This document shows positions 27,811 to 36,956 of a DNA stretch of 64,000 nucleotides, piece after piece (position 1 is the stretch's first letter; each line of letters opens with the position of its first letter). The notes beneath the pieces are model-generated. The model did not search any database, was not told the DNA's origin, and saw only the letters and a program-made list of their open reading frames with translations. Source of the DNA: Helopsaltes ochotensis (Eukaryota; Chordata; Aves; Passeriformes; Locustellidae); contig VXBM01000340.1 of the NCBI GenBank assembly GCA_013400155.1, positions 62,001-126,000 on the forward strand. Reading direction: 5' to 3'. The position numbers were made by a program, and so were the translations under genes.

Positions 27811-30800
27811 CTGTCCTCTTGTTTTCTTGGCTCAAATGTAAGCAAAAGCTGTCCCAGGGTGGTTGGAGGCAGGGCTGGGAGAAGCAGCTGGCATAGCAGG
27901 TTTGTGTGGGGGAAGGGGGTGATAGTTGTGTGCTGATGAAGCAGATGGCAGATTGTTTCCAAGTGTTTTGGTAGAGCAGTGCTCAGGGCTGGATATGTGT
28001 CAAGGCTTTTGTTGTGAAAGTGACTCCACCCTGTCAAAAAAAATGGCTGGGGTGGAGTGTGGGTGTGGACTGAGGCCTGGGCCACCTGCCCAGGAATAAC
28101 TGCTGCTTTTCAGAAATCATGGGGATTTGAGGTATGGCAGAGCAGGGAATAGAGACTTCGGAAACTTGAGTGCTTGGGAAACAGCAGTTTGTTGCTTACT
28201 GCATCTGCTGAAGCAAAAACGACTGTCATCTGTAAATGCCCCTGTAGCATGGATCTGTGCAGAATGTAGCTTGGGTTGGTCAGAGGAAGGTTAATGCTGC
28301 TGCTGCTGCCGCCTTGCTTTTGCTGCAGAAGTGCATTATGGCTTGGCTGGGCTGTTGTCTTTCCAGCTGTCTCATTCTGGTATCCCTTCAGTGCTGTTGG
28401 GGGGCAGGGCTGCCTTCCCCATCACCCCATGATTGGGGCCCTCTTGAGCAGAGGCCAGCCTGGGTGCTGTCTCAAGCCTGGGAAGAAGAGTGGGGAGCCA
28501 GCTGGGCAGCTTGTGGCTGGGAGGAATGTGTTAGAGCAGCAGCCTCCAGATGCTGAGTTTCACTGTAGGTTTGGTTGTAGGGTGGGAGGGCTTCAGTGGA
28601 TGTCCAGGCAAAGCCCTGGAGCAGAGCTTGGTGTGGGAGAGAGCTCTGCTGCTTTGGCCGGGCTGCTGTAACCTCGAGGCCATGCTCTGAAATGTCAGAA
28701 AGCTTCTTCAAGTGACCTGAACTGGTGTGACTAACATGCCTAAACTCCACCCAAACATCACCCTCTCCTGCAGCACTCAATGTCCTTGTATGCCAGAAGT
28801 CTTAAAGTGGGATCTGGCGGCTGCACTGTGCAGTGCTCTCCTAGTCGTTGATGCTTCTCTGGGAGTAGAGACTTGGATGAGAATTTGTTCTGGTCCATGC
28901 TGACGTGGTATGTAATGTTAGTTCAGTGCTCAGAAGTCACCACTTCAGGAGCTGTAGGTGATGGTCTAAGTGACATGGACCTTTTCCTGTCAAGCTTCCT
29001 TCTCCCCTCCAGCTGGCTCTTGGTAAAGACAGGACTGTCTTTGCTTTTGCCCAAAATAGTAACAATGCTTTAAACTACTTATGCTTGGTATTTTAGAATG
29101 GGCTGTTCCCTGCATGTGTTCTGCTCTCCCTTCCTCCAATTGTTCCTGTTAACTGTGCTCTTCTATGGGCTGGCCATGGCATTTGGTAATTAATATGCTG
29201 TCATGCTGTGAACTGAATTCACACCTTATAGGGCTGTGTTTACTGGGCCTGCTGGATTAGCGCCCACTTCCTTCCTCTGCTCCTCCTCACTCCAGGACTG
29301 TAAGGGACCAGTACTGGGGCCAAAGACCCTGCAATATCATTACCCTCTAGTAATGCTCAGAGGACCTTCAAAGGCTGTGTAATGCACAGCATCTGGGGGT
29401 GCTGTATGTGCTAAGGAGAAAGAGCCTGTCAAAGAAAGCTGAGCTGCTCTTACACGGGAGTGAAAGAATTACAGCAGCTTTCAGGCACATAAAGCCTTCT
29501 TTCCAGGTCAGAGACCAGACCTGGACCAGCTGTGAGCCTACAGGACAAGTCTGTGCTAACTCCCAGCACCAAAGTGCAGGTGTGTGGGGCAGGGCTCCTA
29601 CAACAGCAGCACAGCTCTGGGAAGAGTCCAACCTTGCATCTGGGTTCCTGCCTGCTTCCCCATTAGAGACAGCTGCTGCCTTAGGATTTGGGTCTGAGTA
29701 GGGAGAGCTCCTTCCTTGGCCCTCCTGTGATCTTCCCCAAGTGGCCAACTGGGGATGCACCAGCAGTGCTGCTGGGAAGGTGCTGGGCTCAGCTGCTGTT
29801 TATTGAGTCTGTGTCCCCCATATCAGCTGTGTGTGCGTAGGGGGGTGCTCTGGTGGGTGTGGTTACACTCTCACTAGCCTTGGCAGAGCACAAGTTGGAA
29901 CCTTTGAAGTTTCAGCTGGTGCAAACCTCAGGAGGCAGAGGTGCTAGGCACAGGGTGGTACTGTGCTGAGGGGAAGGTGAAAACGGTTAATAATCCACCC
30001 TCAGCTAATCACTGAGGGCTGATGGGAGGCACAGGCTTGGTGGAGCTGCTTTACACAGGCCAAGGTGCTTATCAGCTGTGCAGTGTCCCCAGCAGCCCCT
30101 GGCAATGCTGGTGCAGCTGAAGGACAGGCTTGATGGCTCTGGTGCAGCCCCACAACTTCACACTCTGGCTCCACCATGAGCATGCATGGCTGATCTGGCT
30201 GTTGCTCAGGTAAGGGCTCAAATGTTTCCTGTACCTTGCTCCAGCACAATTCAGCCTGGAAAAAAGGCATTTTCCCAAGTGCAGGGAGTCAAGCTCTAAC
30301 AAATGGCAGCTGAGCCTTGGTGCCTGTTCCCCTGCATGAAGCCTCAGCAAGGTACCAGGGCTTCCTGTCAGCAGGAGGGGAAGACAGATCAGAGTTGTTG
30401 GAAGAATACGCGACTGAAGCATGAGCATAGTGTTGGTGGTGCTTGCGTGGCTCTTGCATGACATCGAGGCTAGCTGTGGCAGTGTAAACTAACCTTTTGT
30501 TTTGTATCAGGCTTTAAGCCAGTGCCAGCCCCTTTCTGGGGTGATTACAGCTGTTCCTGTATGTTTCCCCCCTTTTTTTTTTTCAATTGCAATTCAGTCT
30601 GCAAAAGTAGCTATTCTACTCCAGCACCGTAAGCAGGCAGTGATGGGTGCCTGTAGCTAACATGACAAACTGAGGGTTGCCCACAGAGCCACGGTAAGGC
30701 CCCTGTGATTGTAAGACCGGGCACAACAGAAAATGAGGCCACAGACAGGCTCTGCTTTCAAGTTCAGCCTCTAGTGAAGCTGCTGTTCATGTAGTCAGCA

Positions 30801-30995
30801 TCTAGATAGGGGAGGTGATGGTGACATATCTATCTCAGCTGGGCCAGAAACAGAAGTACAGCCATCCTTCTGCTAGGCTCAGGGTGCCTGTAAACTGGCC
30901 CTAAAGAACTAAGGCTCCACCCCTTGCGCCGATCCCCAGCCTCAGGGAGAAGGACTTGGTCTGGCAGCCATGGCTTTTTCTTCCATGAGACTCCA
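27811..30995. other. Intergenic spacer between convergent ELOVL1 and CDC20
   Basis: About 3.2 kb lacking any exon I recognise. It holds a short GCT-rich triplet run near 28294-28315 and a T tract near 30571-30583. Both neighbours end facing this spacer. Confidence 0.55.
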
Positions 30996-31014
30996 TTAAG
31001 ATAAAGTCAAGCAG

Positions 31015-31020
31015 TTTATT
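31015..31020 (-). terminator. CDC20 poly(A) signal AATAAA (minus strand)
   Basis: TTTATT on the plus strand reads AATAAA on the minus strand, 65 bp past the CDC20 stop codon. This implies a very short 3'UTR of about 80-90 nt. Confidence 0.8.
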
Positions 31021-31084
31021 AATATTTAAAATACTGTACAGTGTGTAAACCAAACATCCCCCTCCCCACAACAACCCAGTGCTC

Positions 31085-34000
31085 TCAGCGGATGCTCTGG
31101 TGAATAATACTGCTTTTGGCATTGTTTGCCTTCTCTTTCTCCTTCTTCTTTATGGGGTCCATCTCAAAACAGCGCCAGAGCCGCAGTGTTTCATCAGCAG
31201 CTGCTGAGGCCACTGTTGTACCATCAGGGCTCATGGTCAAGTTCAAGATTCTGGCAGTATGACCTGAGAAGGAGGAGTGTGCAGTCAGGGCTGAGCTGAT
31301 CAGCACATGCCTATTTACTCCTGTATGCTCCCATGAGCCCTGCCACTTTGCATAGCTGTTACCCCACTGGCTATGGCAGCATGACTTCAGACCCTAAGCA
31401 TACACGAGGCAATGGTATTTCTTCCACAGCCCATGGGCCTGCCTTACTCCTAGCAGCATGCCCCTGGATACTGTCCTGTATCAGTGATGCTGTGGGCTCA
31501 AACTAAGGAGTGCAGCTGCCTTCAACAGCACCCCTTGCCCAGGCCCTGTCCACCTACCTTGCAGCTCTGCGACCTTGGTCATTGTTGGATACTTCCATAT
31601 AACCAGCTGATTCTGTGCAAAGCCATGGCCTGAAATGAATTCCTTGTAGTTTGTTGACCACAGGATAGAACAAACCTGAAAAGAGGCAGTAATGCAGGTA
31701 AGACAAGCTGCTTGTGCTGATGCTCACTGCTCGGAGGTGAGCATGGTCCCCTCCTTTCCCATGCCTCTGGGCCTGAGGGGCCAGCAGCTCTGTGTAGGTG
31801 TGCTGCCAGAAGGTGTTTGTCTCCAAGCTGATGTTCATGTCTCACCTGGGAATGGGCATCAACAGTACTGAGGCAGGCGCCAGAACACACGTTCCAGATT
31901 CGGATATGTCTGTCACTAGTGCCACCTCCAGTGGCTAGAACATTCATCTGCCATGGGCACCACGCCACAGCCTGAGAGAGAAGAGTTCGTTTAAAGACAT
32001 GCAAGAGGCAACCTGTACCCAGCCAGTGCTGCATGTCTGCCTTGCACAGAGACATCTGCCCGTGGCAGCCCTGTGCTCACCTTGACAGCACCCTGGTGCT
32101 GAGTGAAGGTCTGTACAGGAGCAAAGTCTCCACCCCCACCTTGGGTGCACGGCCAGACGTTCACCAGATTGTCATTGCCACCACTGGCCAAGTAGCGGCC
32201 ATCTAGAGACCATTTGAGTCCGCACACCTCCTGTGTGTGGCCAGCAAGGGTAGCCACATGATGCTCAGCCACTCGGACATCATGGTGATGGATGTGGCCA
32301 GTCCGTGCCCCACTGCAGAGAGAAGAGGCGGCTTGCAGGGTCAGGCTGACACATTTTCACCCAAATCCACTTCTGTTGCAAGACTGCTGTACCTGCCACT
32401 GGGTTTCAACCAGTGTTACCAGCAACACTGGTCTGTTGGTGTGAGTAAACACCCACACATACTCCTTATAACTTCAGCACAAAGTGCAATACAGAAGAGA
32501 TGCCTCCCCCTCACACTCCCAACAGATAAGGCTGAGTAAGAATCCCAAGTCAGGACAGAAACTTGTTTCTGCCATCCCTAACCCACACCACGTGTAGATT
32601 GAGGGATAGGAATTTGGAACAACTGGAAACTTGACTCACTGCTTTACCTGGAGAGGATGTAGCTGTTCCAGCTGAGGGTTCCCACACGGGCACAATGGCT
32701 GGTCATGTTTCGGAGACGTTTCTGTTGCTGAATGTCCCATAGCTAGAGAGGCAAAGCAAAAAGTTCTCCAGAGGAAACCCCGTGCTGTTGCTATGCCCTA
32801 GGAACCTCACTGCACAGGCTCTGGCATTCAGCCTTCTCAGTATGGGAACAGAGAAAATTTTTATCTCATGACTATAGCACAGAAGGTAACACTACTTATC
32901 AGAAAACCCCCAAACCAAACCCTGTCTTGCATGCTGCACTGGGCTAGGGCAGTTCCACCCCACACCAGGGAAAACCAGTCAGGTGCATGGCATCCGTCCT
33001 CTGCCAGCCAAGCTTTTGTCCCCAGGCCCCACAGTTCTGTCAATCCCTAGAAAACACCTCTATAGTTTTACTCCTGCATTCACCTGGACCTCAGCACTAC
33101 TTGTGCCAACAGCAAGGTAGTTTCCTTCTTTAATCCATGACACAGAGGAAATGTAGACATCTGGATGCTCCATCTGCAGCAGCTGGATAATCTCCCCAGA
33201 AGCATGATTCCACAGATAAACAGAGTTGTCCAGAGCCACTGCCAGGAAGTTCTGGGAGCTCCAGTCTATGAGATTCAGATCTACAATTTGAAAGAGCAAT
33301 GCTGGTCACACAATGCATACCTAGAGAGCCCTGCCCTTCACCAGTGCTGATGCAGCAGGCATGTGTGCATGCATATGTGCACGCACACACATACAAGTAA
33401 GGGGCAGCCTTCTGGGTGTCACTATGCCCAGCTGGTGGGGGGAGGTACAGTCATCTACACAGTGCCCTACATCACTGTTCTGTAAGGCTACACAGGGACA
33501 CTCCAGAAGTGTTTTGTGCCAGCCTGGGTGCATAAAATAATACAAACTGCCCAGTTACACTGTCCTAGGAACAGCACTCCAGTGCAGAATATTCTGGATG
33601 CCCAGCACCCAACCCTGCAGCCTACTTACAGTAGTCATTGCGGATCTCCGGTGCATCCAAGATCCGGTCTGGCATTGAGGGAATGTATCTGCTATTCTTT
33701 CTGCTGGATCCAGGTGTCATTTTCTGACTGTAGAGCACTTTCAGGTTATTCTGATAGCCTGCATGCAGAGGAACGGGTTTGTTAACCTGAATTAGTTTCC
33801 TCCCAGCTGAGTGCTGCTCACCCAAGTAGGAATCCCTTGGAGTGAAAATAAAGTCCTAAGAGATACACTGAGAGTGTATCTCTGCACAAGAGTGCAGAGT
33901 GCTAACGTCACTGGCAGCATGAACTACTGAACCAGGGTGAGTTACAACTTCTTCATTCATGGAAACAAATTTAACAAACACTTGAGTTTTGTATCCCATT

Positions 34001-35879
34001 GTGCGTAGTTACAGTTAAGCTACAAAGTGCACAGCAGGGAGTTTGATGCTCTCGCAGACCTCATGAAGGTTTGCGACCTGCAGTACAGGTGAGCAACTGG
34101 CAGTCACAGCAACTTTCCTAAATAAATTCACTGTTATGCTCTCCCTCAACCTCAGGAACTGTAAGAAAGGAGACTCCAGTGTGGTACAGCTCTCAGAAAC
34201 CAGTTGATTTCTCCTGTGACCACACACAGAGCCTCTGTGTTGCTGTTCCCCCACCAGATCTCCCCCACTGACTGAGCTCACACAGACCCTTATTATACCT
34301 TCTGGAGCATTCTGTGGTTTTCCACTGAGGCGGAGAATCTTTGCCTCTTCTACATCAAAACCGTTCAGATTCACTGCCCAGGCTTTCTGTTGCTCCTATG
34401 GAGACAGATCATCATTAGTGCGATGCATTTAAAACAGACACCTCAATTCCCTTCTCTTAGAATCAGGAGGTGTTCAACTGTGCTGCAAGGGTCAATCACA
34501 TATAGGCAGGTCAAAGCAGGTTTTTCCTCAGACTTTCACACATTGTCCTGCTCACATTTTCATACAATGGCAAATCCAGTGCCATTGCCAGTGGGAAAAA
34601 CCACAGCTACAAGCGACCAAATGCTTCATAAACAGATTTCAGAACACAGTGTAAAACATTCCAGAAGTGTTCCCTGTGTAGACATTGTCCTAAAACCGCT
34701 ACCACCAGCAGTTTCACTTTGCATAGGCTCACAGCTTTGTGTTTTTGTTGCCTGCTATATTTTAAAGCCTCATTAGTAAAAAGCTAGATTATGCTAAGAA
34801 GCAGCATAGGCTAGAGTACATGGCAGTCTCTACAGCTTCAATCTCATCCTAGGCTCCTGAAGCCCAGAGTTGCAAGTAGTGATGGCTGGAGGTTGTCAGC
34901 CCCGTGTGTCCACTTGATAGAACCTGTAGTTTACTTCTCTGTAAAGGGGCAGGAAGGATTAAGTGTTTGGTAGTGTTTGCTAAAGTAATTGTAAGTTAAC
35001 AACATGCTCACCTTCTTGGTAGGAGATTCCTCAGCAGGGTCATTCTCTTTGGTTAGGAGGAAATTTGCCATCTCCATCTGCATAGTGCTGCGGTTGGGAA
35101 TGTAGCGATCGCCCCCAGCCTTTGTGGGCGTGTTTTGAATTTTGGATCCAGATTTACCTGCATTCACATATGAAAATATTGTCTTAGAGCTATTTAACAG
35201 CTTGTATTAGAGCTTTCACGAGAGCAAGGCCTCTTCCACATCACACTCACCAGACAAGCAGGACTCTGAGATCTCATGCCACCCAGTCACAACTAACATA
35301 GATTTTCCCCCCCACCACCAAGCTCTGGTTAGGGACTGTCAGGAGACAACCCCTTGGGTCTAGTGCAACAATTCCAGTGTCCACAGATGACGGGAGGATA
35401 CAGAAGCACTGCTACAGGATGTAAAGCTGTCAGCTGACAGTCCCGCCCACACTTGTCCCAACATGCAGCTGTGCCAGCAAGGCTCAGCTGGGGGATCAGC
35501 AGTTCACCAGCCCCAATGCTCAGAGCTCTGCCCTTCATGCTGGGAAGGAGGTGGGCGCCAGGGGCACAGTCCACCTTCTCCTGCCTGACCAGCAAGCCGG
35601 TGGGGCAGCGTGGCAGGGAGTCCAGAGCCTCATGGCTACAGACAAGGAGCCTGGGCGAGGCTCTGCCGCTGGTGGCCGGCGCTCACCGGGGGTCTTGGAC
35701 GGCGTCTTGCTGGAGCTATGGGAACGATTAGCCGGCTTCATGGGCGACACGCCGACGGGGCTGGGCCCGGGCCCGCTCTCCTTGGCCTTGCGCTGCCATC
35801 GCGCAGGCGGCGCGTTCGGGATCGGCGTGTCCAGCTTCAGCAGCCCGTGCAGGTCCGCCTCGAACAGGAACTGCGCCAT
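31085..35879 (-). CDS. CDC20: Cell division cycle protein 20 (APC/C co-activator)
   Basis: Ten coding exons in transcript order: 35879-35687, 35157-35012, 34395-34299, 33758-33630, 33280-33084, 32742-32648, 32312-32081, 31971-31846, 31675-31558, 31263-31085; 503 aa (human 499). CDC20 recruits substrates such as securin and cyclin B to the anaphase-promoting complex and is the target of the spindle checkpoint. Seen: C-box DRYIPNR (81-87), KEN (101-103), MAD2-interaction region KILRL (132-136), a seven-bladed WD40 propeller from about residue 175 to 475 (for example GGNDNLVNVW, GGGTSDRHIRIWNV, AADETLRLW), and the C-terminal Ile-Arg tail that docks on APC3. One oddity: the CRY box, CRYIPS in human, reads SRYIPS here (168-173). 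The 5' end has a non-coding exon (36244 upward) and a 360-bp intron. The start follows a clean acceptor at 35884. Confidence 0.97.
33359..33395. repeat. 37-bp alternating purine-pyrimidine run in a CDC20 intron
   Basis: Every step from 33359 to 33395 alternates purine and pyrimidine, mixing TG/CA, CATG and GCAC words. It lies in the intron between the fourth and fifth coding exons. Such runs can adopt Z-DNA in principle. Confidence 0.8.
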
Positions 35880-36243
35880 GGTCCTGCGGGTGGGCGGCGT
35901 CAACCAGGCCCGTCGGCCGGGCTGCAGCCTGCTCCGACAGGCCCCGCCGGCCTCCCCACCACCGGACACCCAGCCCTCCGGCCGCTGCTCGGCCTCCTCC
36001 CCACCACCGGACCCCTCCGCTCTCCCCAACCGCTCCTCGGGGCGCTCTCCATCAGCCAACACACCTTCCCTCGGCTCGTCGGGGCTCCTTTCTACCAGCC
36101 GAAACCCCTTCCAGCCGCTCTTCGGGGCCCTCTCCGCCGAGGGGCATTCTCCCTTCCCCTCGTCCGCTTCACCACAGCCCCCCTGCTCGAGGCTGCGCCC
36201 TAGAGCTGCCTCCCCGACCGCCCCGGCCCTATGGCACTCTCAC

Positions 36244-36268
36244 CTCCGCCGAGCCGCCGCCGCTCGCC
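36244..36268 (-). other. CDC20 non-coding exon 1 (3' boundary seen, 5' end estimated)
   Basis: A consensus donor GTGAGAG on the minus strand abuts 36244, and a matching acceptor (CACCCGCAG) ends at 35884, four bases before the start codon. This gives a 5'UTR intron of 360 bp (35884-36243), as expected for CDC20, whose first exon carries little sequence. The 5' end is estimated from the TTTAAA element at 36291-36296. Confidence 0.55.
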
Positions 36269-36290
36269 CGCCCCGCCTGCGCCGCAGCAT

Positions 36291-36383
36291 TTTAAACGGC
36301 GCGCGGACGGGGCCCCGATTGGCCGCTTCAAACCCAACGGCCGCGCGCTGCCAGGCGACGGCCTCGCGACGCAACGCGATTGG
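36291..36383 (-). promoter_or_regulatory. CDC20 cell-cycle promoter: CCAAT boxes and CHR elements
   Basis: Read on the minus strand in transcript direction: CCAAT (36383-36379), CHR hexamer TTTGAA (36332-36327), CCAAT (36322-36318), then TTTAAA (36296-36291), which could serve as a TATA-like element or a second CHR variant. CHR plus NF-Y sites mark genes repressed in G0/G1 by DREAM and activated in G2/M by MuvB-B-MYB-FOXM1, a class that includes CDC20. The motif order is seen; the regulation is inferred from the family. Confidence 0.65.
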
Positions 36384-36437
36384 CTGAGCCGCGGGGCGGG
36401 GCGGGGCGCTCAGCGCGTGCCCTCGGGGCGCGGACAG

Positions 36438-36527
36438 GGGGCGGGGCACCCTTGATGGGGCGGGGCGCTCCGGGCCGGGGGCGGGGCGCCCTTCATGGGG
36501 CGGGGCGTCCTTGATGGGGCGGGGCGG
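36438..36527. repeat. Tandem ~20-bp GC-box minisatellite between MPL and CDC20
   Basis: About 4.6 units of 19-20 bp, each GGGGCGGGGC followed by roughly RCCCTTSAT, beginning at 36438, 36457, 36477, 36497 and 36516. Each unit has a perfect Sp1-type GC box, and the second unit has a diverged spacer. It sits just upstream of the CDC20 promoter and just past the MPL stop codon. Further GC boxes occur at 36393-36408. Confidence 0.8.
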
Positions 36528-36578
36528 CGAAGGAGGGACCAGGCGAGACCAGGCGGGTGCTTGAGTGGGGACGCGCGT

Positions 36579-36956
36579 TTATGGCGGGGTGGGGGCGGTC
36601 GTGGCTCCCCGCGGCTCCCAGCCGCTCATGAGCAGGTAGGATTGGTTGGCGATGTCGGTGCTGGACAGGCGGCCTCCAGCGTGCTCCGGCGGCGGGCCCG
36701 CCTCGCGCCGCGGGCCGGGCAGCACCTCCAGCAGGCAGGGCACGACGGCCTCTTCTGGCGGCTGCTTGTCGAAGGTGCTGGCCTGGGGGGACACGGAGTG
36801 GACGCGGTAGGACCTGCCCTTCGAGCTGCCCCCGGGGGGAGCAAAGCCGCCCTACCGCAGCCCCTCACCTGGCCGTGTTTGCTGCTCTCCTGGAGGAAGT
36901 TGCCCAGGGCACGGTGCAGGTCAGGAACGGGCGGCCAGAGTTTCTGCTTCACGTTG
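36579..36956 (-). other. MPL cytoplasmic exons 11-12 (box 1 and distal tail)
   Basis: Box 1 LWPPVPDLH (510-518) for JAK2 docking is intact. The distal region keeps CLLEVLP and DIANQSYLLM but has only one tyrosine (Y582) where human has several. The human second C-terminal tyrosine (SYW) reads SGW here. Y582-L-L-M fits a YXXM SH2-ligand pattern, where human has YLPL. The whole tail is about 105 residues. Confidence 0.85.

Noticed and set aside
35551..36387. 278-codon plus-strand open frame over CDC20 exon 1 and its CpG island
   Set aside because: Antisense shadow of the CDC20 coding exon and GC-rich 5' region; proline/serine/arginine-rich translation without a domain.
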